Below are positions 33,523 through 42,960 of a stretch of 64,000 bases of DNA, one piece after another. Source of the DNA: Palaemon carinicauda (lineage: Eukaryota > Arthropoda > Malacostraca > Decapoda > Palaemonidae); the NCBI RefSeq assembly GCF_036898095.1, contig NC_090767.1, positions 26,194,654-26,258,653 on the forward strand, written 5' to 3'. The notes under the pieces were generated by a model that saw nothing but the letters and a program-made list of their open reading frames with translations, ran no database searches and was not told the DNA's origin. How positions within the stretch are numbered: the stretch's first letter is position 1; each line of letters opens with the position of its first letter. Both the position numbers and the translations under genes were made by a program.

Positions 33523-35581
33523 CTCTCCTCATCTCCAGACAGCAGTAGGGGCCAGACTCAAGTTCTTCTGGCACGCCTGGGAAAAGAGAGGTGCAGACGC
33601 CCAGTCTGTCAGTTGGCTGAGGGAGGGTTACAGGATACCATTCTGCCTCAAACCCCCTCTGACCACTTCTCCCATCAACCTCTCTCCCAACTACAAAGAA
33701 GAGGACAAGAGGCTAGCGTTGCATCAGGAGGTGTCGCTCCTCGTCCAGAAGAAGGCAGTGGTTATAGTCCGGGACCATCAATCCCCGGGCTTCTACAACC
33801 GTCTCTTTCTGGTGGCCAAGAAGACAGGAGGTTGGAGTCCGGTGCTGGACGTCAGCGCGCTCAATGCGTATGTCACCAAGCAGACGTTCACGATGGAGAC
33901 GACGAAGTCGGTCCTAGCAGCGGTCAGGCAGGAGGACTGGATGGTCTCGTTGGACCTGAAAGATGCATACTTTCACGTTCCTATTCATCCAGACTCCCAA
34001 CCTTTCCTGAGATTCGTTTTTGGAAAGGTTGTCTACCAATTCCAAGCCCTGTGTTTTGGCCTAAGCACAGCTCCTATGGTGTTTACGCATCTGATGAGGA
34101 ATTTAGCAAAGTTCCTCCACTTATCGGACATCAGAGCCTCCCTTTACTTAGACGACTGGCTGTTGAGAGCCTCCACGAGTCGTCGCTGTCTGGAGAATCT
34201 CAACTGGACTTTGGACTTAATCAAAGAACTGGGTCTGTTAGTCAACATAGAGAAGTCTCAGCTCATTCCCTCCCAATCCATTGTGTACCTGGGAATGGAG
34301 ATTCGGAGTCAGGATATTCGGGCTTTTCCATCGGCCCCAAGGATAAGCCAAGCCCTAGATTGCATCATGAGCATGCTGAAGAGGAGCAGTTGCTCGGTGA
34401 GACAGTGGATGAGTCTCACGGGGACCCTTTCATCGCTGGCCCTGTTCGTCGAGCTAAGGAGACTCCACCTCCGCCCTCTTCAATTCCATCTTGCAGCTCA
34501 TTGGGACAAGGGTTTGACTCTCGAGACAGTCTCTATCCCAGTCACCAAAGAGATGAAGACCACTCTCTTGTGGTGGAAGACCCATCTCCTTCTCAGGGAG
34601 GGCCTATCGTTGGCTATTCAGACCCCCAATCTTCATCTCTTCTCAGATGCATCGGACTCGGGCTGGGGTGCGACCTTGAACGGACAGGAATGCTCGGGAA
34701 CGTGGAACAAGGATCAGAGTATGCTCCACATCAACTGCAAGGAGCTACTAGCAGTTCATTTAGCCCTGCTGAACTTCAAGTCCCTCTTGCTAGGCAAGGT
34801 GGTGGAGGTGAACTCAGACAACACCACAGCCTTGGCTTACATCTCCAAGCAAGGAGGGACCCATTCGAGGAGCCTATACGAGATCGCAAGGGACCTCCTC
34901 ATTTGGTCAAGAAGTCAAAACCTCACCTTAGTCACGAGGTTCATTCAGGGCAACATGAACGTCTCAGCAGATCGCCTAAGCAGAAGGGATCAGGTCATTC
35001 CCACGGAATGGACCCTCCACAAGAGTGTGTGCAACAGACTTTGGACCTTGTGGGGTCAGCCTACCATAGATCTGTTTGCCACCTCCATGACCAAGAGACT
35101 TCCGCTGTACTGTTCCCCAGTTCCAGACCCAGCAGCAGTTCATGTGGATGCTTTTCTGCTGAACTGGTCCCATCTCGACCTTTACGCATTTCCACCGTTC
35201 AAGATAATAAACAAAGTCCTTCAGAAGTTCATCTCGCACGAAGGGACACGGCTGACGCTGGTTGCTCCCCTTTGGCCTGCAAGAGAATGGTTCACAGAGG
35301 TACTTCAATGGCTAGTCGACGTTCCCAGGACTCTCCCTCTAAGAGTGGATCTTCTACGTCAACCTCACGTAGACAGGTTGCACCCAAACCTCCACGCTCT
35401 TCGGCTGACTGCCTTCAGACTGTCGAAAGATTCGCTAGAGCTAGAGGCTTTTCGAAGGAGGCGGCCAGCGCGATTGCCAGAGCAAGAAGGATTTCCACTC
35501 GTAGAGTCTACCAATCTAAGTGGGAAGTCTTCCGGAGCTGGTGTAGAGCCAATGCAGTATCCTCTACCAATACCTCTGTGA
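33320..35581 (+). CDS. Pol of element A: RT - RNase H - methyltransferase-like
   Basis: An uninterrupted ORF of up to 753 codons. The first 70 or so lie in the Gag overlap and may not all be used, so the true start is uncertain. RT runs from about FFWHAWEKRGADAQ, through VSLDLKDAYFHVPIHPDS and FGLSTAPMVFTHLM, to the catalytic YLDDWLL at about 34147. RNase H has its acidic residues in FSDASDSGWG, INCKELLAVH, VNSDNTTALAYISKQGG and SADRLSRRDQ. The C-terminal tail (DLFATSMTKRLPL, LDLYAFPPFKI, LVAPLWPAREWF) lies where DIRS Pol proteins carry a methyltransferase-like domain (family knowledge). I see no definite cofactor motif beyond FPPF. It would copy element RNA into DNA. The last 274 bases overlap the recombinase in the -1 frame. 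Confidence 0.92.
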   Translation: MILWPHRLVRLRLLPQSPGLIALQWLILLLRGSYRPFVVEPPAEEAPVQTLPGASLGKVPRLLKEKTDSPHLQTAVGARLKFFWHAWEKRGADAQSVSWLREGYRIPFCLKPPLTTSPINLSPNYKEEDKRLALHQEVSLLVQKKAVVIVRDHQSPGFYNRLFLVAKKTGGWSPVLDVSALNAYVTKQTFTMETTKSVLAAVRQEDWMVSLDLKDAYFHVPIHPDSQPFLRFVFGKVVYQFQALCFGLSTAPMVFTHLMRNLAKFLHLSDIRASLYLDDWLLRASTSRRCLENLNWTLDLIKELGLLVNIEKSQLIPSQSIVYLGMEIRSQDIRAFPSAPRISQALDCIMSMLKRSSCSVRQWMSLTGTLSSLALFVELRRLHLRPLQFHLAAHWDKGLTLETVSIPVTKEMKTTLLWWKTHLLLREGLSLAIQTPNLHLFSDASDSGWGATLNGQECSGTWNKDQSMLHINCKELLAVHLALLNFKSLLLGKVVEVNSDNTTALAYISKQGGTHSRSLYEIARDLLIWSRSQNLTLVTRFIQGNMNVSADRLSRRDQVIPTEWTLHKSVCNRLWTLWGQPTIDLFATSMTKRLPLYCSPVPDPAAVHVDAFLLNWSHLDLYAFPPFKIINKVLQKFISHEGTRLTLVAPLWPAREWFTEVLQWLVDVPRTLPLRVDLLRQPHVDRLHPNLHALRLTAFRLSKDSLELEAFRRRRPARLPEQEGFPLVESTNLSGKSSGAGVEPMQYPLPIPL

Positions 35582-36360
35582 CCCAAATAGCTGACTTCCT
35601 ATTACATCTTAGGAATGAGAGATCCCTTTCAGCCCCTACGATTAAAGGGTACAGGAGTATGTTGGCTTCAGTTCTCCGCCACAGAGGTTTGGACCTTTCT
35701 TCCAACAAGGACCTTCAAGACATCCTTAAGTCTTTTGAGACTTCTAAAGAGCGTCGTCTATCCACTCCAGGCTGGAACCTAGACGTAGTCTTAAGGTTCC
35801 TTATGTCACCTAGGTTCGAACCTCTCCAGTCAGCTTCCTTCAAGGACCTTACCCTCAAGACTCTTTTTCTCGTCTGCCTTGCAACAGCTAAGAGAGTCAG
35901 TGAGGTTCATGCCTTCAGCAAGAACATTGGTTTCACGACCGAATCTGCAACATGTTCTTTTCAGCTTGGATTCTTAGCTAAGAATGAGCTTCCTTCACGT
36001 CCTTGGCCTAGATCGTTTGAAATACCTAGCCTCTCCAACATGGTAGGTAACGAGCTAGAGAGAGTTCTTTGCCCTGTCAGAGCTCTCAAGTATTATCTTA
36101 ATAGGTCTAAACCTATTCGAGGACAGTCAGAAGCCTTATGGTGTGCCATCAAGAAACCTTCGAGGCCCATGTCCAAAAACGGGGTTTCGTATTATATAAG
36201 GCTTCTGATTAGAGAAGCTCATTCTCACTTAAAGGAGGAAGACCTTGCGTTGCTGAAGGTAAGGACCCACGAAGTAAGAGCCGTAGCTACTTCGATGGCC
36301 TTTAATAAAAACCGTTCTCTGCAGAGCATAATGGATGCAACCTATTGGAGGAGCAAGTGA
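35308..36360 (+). pseudogene. Tyrosine recombinase of element A, stopped just before the catalytic tyrosine
   Basis: A likely ATG at 35308 (MASRRSQD) starts the reading in the -1 frame of Pol; D and E start at the equivalent place. The core-binding domain has VYQSKWEVFRSWCR and SAPTIKGYRSMLASVL. The catalytic domain has the first arginine in ATAKRVSEVHAF (about 35890) and the H-x-x-R box in THEVRAVATSMAF (about 36268). The frame ends at TGA 36358-36360 after TYWRSK. Element D has TCA (Ser) at this codon and continues SVFASFYLKDVQSLYE. Here the same sequence continues in frame after the stop, with the tyrosine codon at 36376 and a TAA at 36478. One base change therefore separates this copy from a full-length recombinase. 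Confidence 0.92.
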
Positions 36361-36707
36361 GTGTTTGCATCATTTTATCTTAAAGATGTCCAGTCTCTTT
36401 ACGAGAACTGCTACACCCTGGGACCATTCGTAGCAGCGAGTGCAGTAGTAGGTGAGGGCTCAGCCACTACATTCCCTTAATCCCATAACCTTTTTAACCT
36501 TTCTCTTGAATGCTTTTATTGTTGTTTTTATGGTTGTTACGGTAGGCTAAGAAGCCTTCCGCATCCTTTTGATTTGGCGGGTGGTCAATTCATTCTTGGG
36601 AAGCGCCTGGGTTAGAGGTTGTGTAGAGGTCCTTTAGTAGGGGTTGCAGCCCTATATACTTTAGCACCTTTGAGTTGATTCAGCCTCCAAGAGGAACGCT
36701 GCGCTCA

Positions 36708-36764
36708 GTAAGGAAGACGAACTTAAAAAAGAGGCAGAGTAACGGTTCAATTCGACTTCCTTAC
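36708..36764 (+). other. Conserved 3' stem-loop of family A (element A copy)
   Basis: The arms GTAAGGAAGACGAACTT and AATTCGACTTCCTTAC enclose a loop with GGCAGAGTAA. Position and loop are the same in D and E. Confidence 0.7.
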
Positions 36765-36877
36765 CAGGTACTTATTATTTCATTGTTATTGGATATAACT
36801 GTTATATGAAATATGGGATACTTAGCTATCCTTTAATCTTGTACACTGGTTTTCACCCACCCCCCTGGGTGTGAATC

Positions 36878-36968
36878 AGCTACATGATTATCGGGTAAGT
36901 TTAATATTGAAAAATGTTATTTTTATTAGTAAAATAAATTTTTGAATATACTTACCCGATAATCATGA
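36878..36968 (+). repeat. Element A internal complementary region (ICR)
   Basis: CTACATGATTATCGGGTAAG and TTTAATATTGAAAA are the inverse of the left tip. They join ATGTTATTTTTATTAGTAAA and CTTACCCGATAATCATG, the inverse of the right tip. Confidence 0.93.
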
Positions 36969-37011
36969 TTTAATTGACCCTCCCTTCCTCCCCATAGAGA
37001 ACCAGTGGACC

Positions 37012-37206
37012 GAGGAAAAATTGAGGAGGTGTCAACAAGAAGTACTATAGTACCTGGCCACAGGTGGCGCTGGTAAGTACACCCCCTTCTAGTATTGTGA
37101 TAGCTGGCGTATCCCTCCATAGAATTCTGTCGGGCAACGGAGTTGACAGCTACATGATTATCGGGTAAGTATATTCAAAAATTTATTTTACTAATAAAAA
37201 TAACAT
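37012..37206 (+). repeat. Element A right inverted terminal repeat
   Basis: Inverse of 30450-30622: GAGGTGTCAACAAGAAGTAC, GCGTATCCCTCCATAGAATT and the tip GATTATCGGGTAAGTATATT. Confidence 0.93.
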
Positions 37207-37569
37207 GTTTAGCATCTGCATGTTTTTAGGGCCATAAATGAGAAAGCACACCAGCTTGGATGTTTCATCAGAGTTGAAGTTGTTGGTGGAAAATGGTTAG
37301 ATCTAATTTTGTCCTCTGGCTTTGCTATATTGGGGCCTTCCAGTCGTAGCTTTAAAGCGAGAAGTCGTTATTATGTGTGGATGACTATGAAATCTTGCGG
37401 CTTCATTTGGCTTTGTCATCTGAATCAAGACTGAAGGTTATGGGAACTAAGTATCGAAATCTAGATTCATCACCAACAATGACAAAAACAAGATCTTGCA
37501 TAGACTCAATTCGGGAAATGTCAAGAATGATGAAAAATTCTTGAGATGAGTTGTGTACAAAACTCCAGT
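37207..37569. other. Spacer between elements A and D
   Basis: 363 bases without a recognised gene or repeat. A short plus-strand reading (HQLGCFIRVEVVGGKW) is open but unidentified. It may be host DNA or part of an older transposon. Confidence 0.5.
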
Positions 37570-37755
37570 TTTAAATATTTAACTTAACCGGTGAATATAT
37601 AGCTGCAACTCTGTTGCTCGACAGACAAAAAAACTGTACAAAAAACTCACTAGCGATCGCTATACAGGTTGCGGGTGTGCCCATCAGCGCCAACTGTCGG
37701 CCAGATACCATACTCAATGTAAACAAAGACTCAATTTCTTCTCTGTCGACGTGTC
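37570..37755 (+). repeat. Element D left inverted terminal repeat
   Basis: Inverse of 44425-44627 through GTGTGCCCATCAGCGCCAAC, GCCAGATACCATACTCAATG and TAAACAAAGACTCAATTTCT. Confidence 0.9.
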
Positions 37756-38959
37756 GACAAGATGTACTTTTACTCGCTGTAGAACCTGGAGTTTTCTCAA
37801 CATATTTGGTGAAGTACTTCATTTTGGTTTGAGCTTTCGCAGTGCAGGTGTTTTATCTTCATCTTAAATCTTGAACTCGTTTTTGGATAGATTTAATTTT
37901 TGATGACAAAGAGAGTATGGACTTTCTTTGACTTTTAAATGGCCGACCCTTCCCTTAGACGGAAGTGTGTTTAGGCTTTTAGCAATTATCCTATCACGTT
38001 ATAAAATTAATTATAGATTTTCCTCTATATATTTTATATCTCACCGCCTTTATTAAGCCTCTTTGATTAACTTTCCATTTATAATAAACATAAAAATGAA
38101 TTTTAATGATTTGTTTATATGCGACCTTTCCTGAGAATAGGCGGTCCTTACTTGGAAACCAAAGTTAACCAACGTTGAGCCCTTTCAATCGTAAATAGCT
38201 TTTAAAGAGCTAATGATTTAAAACTTTTTTAATGAATATTTTTAATAAATATTTTATGAAAGATTTTCTTTGAATAGTCTTCGTACTGTTTTCAAAGATG
38301 AACTAACGTTTAGTTTATTTATGCTACGCAGTTTGCGCTCTATCGTTACGATAGAGAATCACGGTTTCACTTTGCAGAAAGAGTAAATAGATTCTAACGT
38401 TTTGTTCATTCTTCTTTCAAAGCTTAAATGTTTTAAATTCTATTTTAAAGGAACTTTTTAATTGAAAAACCTTTCAGTTTTTTCCTATGGTCAAATAACA
38501 TGTTTTTTTGACGAAACGTAATTTGGCTCTTCTCTTAGGTGCGAAATCAAGAGAGAGAGAGAGAGAGATAGAGACGGAGGGAGAGAGAGGCGAGAAAACG
38601 TTCCGTTCAAGCGGGTAACGTTGTTCTCGAGTTACTCTCGTCCCTAGTCTCTGTACGGGGAGAAAGGATAAAACGTTTTTAGTTTTATTCTCGTCCCCAG
38701 GCAATGTACGGTGAGAGATTGAAAACGTAATTTTGAATGTACTAGTGTTTAATCTCTTCCCCAATCACTGAATGTTTTATCTTAAAAGATGTTTACTGTT
38801 TTTTTTTTGCTGGTATTAATGTGCTTGCATTATACGACTGATTTCGCATTTACTACCTTTTGATGAGGGTAGAATTGCGTGCTTCAGGTAGAAATCAGTA
38901 AAAGTTTCGATTTCAGTGAAATAAGTGCAAAACAGAAAATCGTAGTGATAAAGTGATAT
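37756..38959 (+). other. Element D 5' leader, non-coding, with GA microsatellite
   Basis: AT-rich leader of about 1.2 kb. A GA-rich run occurs at about 38549-38590. Blocks such as CTCTATCGTTACGATAGAGA (an inverted repeat) and TTTAAATGGCCGACCCTTCC are shared with the leader of element E. It replaces the Cys-module part of Gag found in element A. Confidence 0.6.
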
Positions 38960-41088
38960 TGCGCAAAGTGTTACAGTGTTGCGTCCAAGGGTTCGTCTGT
39001 TCGTGCCTGTCGTTCACCTAGTCCGGGACCTCTTGCAAGCTCCCAAGCCCAGGGGAGAAGTAATGTCGAACGACTTATGGGTTCGAGAGGCCTTGATCAA
39101 CAAACAGACGTTTCCCTCTATGGTATCGGGTGTATCTTACCAAGATCTCCCCTACCATAAGGCGAGAGAGACGTTTTTTCTCCTCGTCATCCGAAGGCTT
39201 TTCGCATAAGAAACCTGAAACAAGGTTTCGAGGCCCTTAAGCGAAAGTCAGTCCTTTCAGGACAGGTCCAGCGTCCTGGTTGCAGCCATTAGGACAGCTC
39301 TGACCCTATGCAGTCATCGGGAAACTGCTCGCCGCCTAACAAAAGCGTAACACAGACTCCGAGAGTCTTTTTTGTTGGCAAAGTGTTGAGGTCACAGACG
39401 TTACCCTTGTCTCTTACCGCAACCATTTCCGTTGATGCTTAATAGGTTGTACGGCAAGGCATGCAGAATATGCTTGCCTCCCTTATGGAAGACTATTCTG
39501 CCGATTAGTCCGTTGAGCCTAGCCGTTTATCTCATCGAGATCCTGGCTGTCAGCCAACCTAACGTTCCTTTGTGCATCCTGTTGACGTTGGCGTAACTAA
39601 GTCACGTCAATCAGGTTGTTTAGAACCACACTCGATGCGGTCTCGTGTGGATTTTCAGCCACATTTGGACGTTAGGCCACTTGCTGATGCTCCTGTTGAC
39701 GTTCAGGACGTTCGCTAACAATCGGAGTTGACTTGTTTTGACGCTGTGCGTCAACCTCCGCATTCTAGAGTTGTTTTGACTGCTCATTCTAGGCAGTCAA
39801 AGCAGTCTCGAGTGGACGCTGTGCGTCCTCACGCACCTGTTGTTGTTGACAGTTCACAGACTGTCAAGCAGTTACATGACGTTGCGTCCTGGTCTCTCGC
39901 ACCTGTTGTTGTTGACAGTTCACAGACTGTCAAGCAGTTACATGACATTGCGTCCTGGTCCGCTACTAATGCACCAGTGCGTGTGGACTCTGCTTGTAAA
40001 GCATTGCCACCACGGTAGGTCTCTCCCTTGCCTGAGACTCAGCTATTATCGGACAAGGTTCCTTTAGATGAGGAAGTTGCTGTTCCCCCTCCTACTGATA
40101 TTCCCTTGAGGACTCTGTCAGACGGAGAGGAGCCTAAAGCTGCTTAGCCCTCTCTGGACTTTAATTAAATCATGCTGATTTTTGAGGATCTTTGTCCGGA
40201 TCTTTTGTAACTGCTGCTCCTCGTTCGCCTAAACGTCAGAGCTTACACTAGGCCTACCTACTTCGAAGCCGTTGTTTATAAGCTAGTGCTCTCTCGCTCT
40301 CCTAGAGAGCTTTACGTTTGCTAGGCGACTGGTTTATCACCAGGAGGAGTTTGGGGGATACAGCCTTTGCTTTCCCTTCTTTTAAACTGGCTTACGAGCC
40401 TTTGAAGTTTTGCTGTACAATTATGTCATGCATAAACAAGGCTTTCAGGGATGGAAAGCGGTACCGCCTCAGTCGCTAGCCCCGTCTGTTGCCGCACCTG
40501 CTCCCGTAGACCCTAAATGGGCTTTGCTGCAACACATGCAGTCCAAGCTTGCGCCCTTGATGGAGGACTTTAATGCGGAGAAGGTTGCTGCTGAACCTTC
40601 TGGCCAACAACCTTCCAAGCGGTCGGTTGTGCGTCCTGTTGACGCTGAGGTAACCTTCTCGCGTCTACCAGTTGAGGTGGTTCCTCCACCGATGCGACCC
40701 AGTGTGGGTTGCCAGCCGCACGTTGACGTTGAGCGACGCTTGGAGGTGGTTGTTGACGTTCAGGACGTTCAACAACCATCAGAGGTGACTTGTTTTGACG
40801 CGGTGCGTCAACCTCCGCAACCCGGTATGGTGTTGACTGCACAACCCAGACGGTCTAGACAGTCTCGGGTGGACGCTGTGCGTCCTCGCGCACCCATGGT
40901 TGTTGACAGTTCACAGACTGTGCAGCAGTTCCATGACGTTGCGTCCGGCTCCGTCACGCATGCACCAGTGCGACCGGACTCAGCGAGCCAGACATTGCCC
41001 ACTCCGTTGCCGTTTCCTCATCAGTTTTTGGATGAGGAACTATCTGATGAGGACGTTGCTGAACAACAAGACGATCAGCCCCCAGAAT
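38960..41088 (+). pseudogene. Gag-like relic of element D
   Basis: Fragments match the middle of the element A Gag: SPSPGPLASSQAQGRSNVE at about 39010-39070 and PLLQHMQSKLAPLMEDF-like sequence near 40530. The last open piece is 40410-41088, ending SDEDVAEQQDDQPPE. The N-terminal Cys module and the conserved C-terminal third are missing. A 66-base duplication with a GTTGACAGTTCACAGACTG hairpin lies at about 39828-39960. The reading stops one codon before the sequence switches to the last third of RT. No complete Gag can be made, so this element would rely on Gag from an intact relative. Confidence 0.75.
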
Positions 41089-42344
41089 AGATCAAGCCCT
41101 GCTATCCATCCAGAAGATGCTGAAGAAGGAACGCTGCTCAGTCAGGCTGTGGATGAGTCTGGTAGGGACGCTGTCATCCCTGGAACAGTTTGTATCACTA
41201 GGAAGACTACACCTCCGTCCTCTTCAATACCATCTGGCTTTTCACTGGAAAAAGGACAAGACGTTAGAAGAGGTCTCGATCCCGATTTCCGGAAAGATAA
41301 AGTCTTGTCTGACTTGGTGGAAGGGTGGTTGTTGACGTTCAGGACAATATCAACCTAAGAGAGGGTCTTCCCCTGGCTGTTCAGACTCCCCACCACGTTC
41401 TCTTCTCGGACGCATCGGACTTGGGCTGGGGCGCGGAACTGGACGGTCGGGAATGCTCAGGTCTGTGGAACTCGAGTCAGAGGAGCATGCATATCAACTG
41501 CAAGGAGCTGTTGGCAGTTCATCTGGCCTTGAAAAGCTTCGAGTATCTCCTTCGAGGCAAAGTGGTGGAAGTAAAATCGGACAACACCACGGCCTTGGCG
41601 TACATCTCCAAACAAGGAGGTACCCACTCACTGACGTTGTACGAGATCGCAAGGGACCTGCTCATCTGGTCAAAAGGTCGAGACATCTCCCTAGTTACGA
41701 GGTTCATCCAAGGCGACATGAACGTCATAGCAGATTGTCTCAGTCGGAAAGGGCAAGTAATTCCAACCGAATGGACCCTCCACAAGGATGTGTGCAAGAG
41801 ACTTTGGGCCACTTGGGGTCAACCAACCATAGATCTCTTTGCAACCTCGCTGACCAAGAGGCTTCCAATCTATTGCTCCCCAGTCCCGGACCCAGCAGCA
41901 ATACATATAGATGCCTTCCTCCTAGATTGGTCACATCTGGATCTCTACGCATTCCCACCGTTCAAGATTGTCAACAAGGTACTGCAGAAGTTCGCCTCTC
42001 ACGAAGGGACAAGGTTGACGTTAGTTGCTCCCCTCTGGCCCGCGAGAGAATGGTTCACCAAGGTACTTCGATGGTTAGTAGACATTCCCAGAAGTCTTCC
42101 TCTAAGGGTAGACCTTCTACGTCAGCCACACGTAAAGAAGGAACACCAAAGCCTCCACGCTCTTCGTCTGACTGCCTTCAGACTATCGAAAGACTCTCGA
42201 GAGCTAGAGGCTTTTCGAAGGAGGCAGCCAGTGGGATTGCTAGAGCAAGGAGAGTGTCTACCATTAGAGTCTACCAATCGAAGTGGGAAGTCTTCCGAGA
42301 CTGGTGTAAGTCAGTTTCTGTATCCTCGACCAGTACCTCTGTAG
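41089..42344 (+). CDS. RNase H - methyltransferase-like ORF of element D with RT remnant
   Basis: From 41089 the sequence matches the last third of RT (MLKKERCSVRLWMSLVGTL in one frame), but the catalytic palm with YLDD is absent. The 339-codon ORF from about 41325 is open. RNase H shows FSDASDLGWGAELDG, INCKELLAVHLAL, VKSDNTTALAYISKQGG and IADCLSRKGQ, so all four acidic positions are kept. The tail has DLFATSLTKRLPI, LDLYAFPPFKI and LVAPLWPAREWF. It overlaps the recombinase by exactly 274 bases, as in element A. Whether an RNase H without RT is used is unknown; it may simply be young or be kept because of the overlap. Confidence 0.8.
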
Positions 42345-42960
42345 CTCAAATAGCTGATTTTCTCTTATACCTGAGAAAAGGACGATCCCTTTCAGCTCCC
42401 ACTATCAAGGGCTACAGAAGCATGTTGGCATCGGTCTTCCGGCATAGAGGCTTAGATCTTTCCAACAATAAAGATCTGCAAGACCTCCTTAAGTCTTTTG
42501 AGATCACCAAGGAGCGTCGTTTGGCTACCCCTGGATGGAATTTAGACGTGGTACTAAGATTCCTCATGTCAGACAGGTCTGAGCTGTTACAATCAGCCTC
42601 CCTGAAAGATCTCACTCTTAAGACTCTTTTCCTGGTATGCTTAGCCTCGGCTAAAAGAGTCAGTGAGATTCATGCCTTCAGCAAGAACATCGGATTTTCT
42701 TCGGAAAAAGCCACTTGTTCGCTGCAACTTGGTTTTCTAGCCAAAAATGAGCTGCCTTCTCGGCCTTGGCCTAAATCTTTCGATATTCCCAGCTTATCGG
42801 AGATCGTAGGCAATGAACTAGAAAGAGTCTTATGCCCTGTTAGAGCTCTTAAGTTCTATTTAAAGCGTACTAAACCTTTACGAGGCCAATCTGAAGCTTT
42901 ATGGTGTTCAGTTAAGAAACCATCCTTGCCTATGTCAAAGAATGCTTGGTCATACTTTAT
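42071..42960 (+). pseudogene. Tyrosine recombinase of element D, N-terminal part, split by insertion
   Basis: An ATG at 42071 (MVSRHSQK) opens the reading in the -1 frame of the RNase H ORF. The core-binding domain contains VYQSKWEVFRDWCKSV and SAPTIKGYRSMLASVF. The first catalytic arginine is in ASAKRVSEIHAFS (about 42655). The reading is uninterrupted to NAWSYF, where the TTA-tailed repeat is inserted. The rest of the enzyme continues at 43608. Apart from the insertion I see no other lesion, so this recombinase was probably intact when the repeat landed. Confidence 0.9.

Larger units (their letters stand above)
30450..37206 (+). mobile_element. DIRS-like retrotransposon A, nearly intact
   Basis: A 6.76 kb element with complete ends. 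The left tip TTTTCAATATTAAACTTACC and the right tip TTACTAATAAAAATAACAT bound inverted repeats that look identical over about 155 bases. The ICR at 36878-36968 joins both tips in inverse. Gag (30832-33522) and Pol (33320-35581) are uninterrupted. The recombinase has a single TGA before its catalytic tyrosine. This is the youngest copy in the window by ORF integrity and ITR identity. Confidence 0.95.

Noticed and set aside
33613..35307. Long open frame upstream of the element A recombinase, same frame (about 560 codons)
   Set aside because: It overlaps the RT/RNase H reading, has low-complexity, proline- and serine-rich content without motifs, and only becomes recognisable from 35308. It is treated as a shadow of Pol.
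37614..37832. Small ORFs in the terminal repeats of D (both ends)
   Set aside because: They are translations of the inverted repeats, present on opposite strands at both ends, with no sign of coding.
39828..39960. CRISPR-like repeat-spacer pattern
   Set aside because: Only two tandem units with no unique spacers, inside a eukaryotic retroelement Gag.
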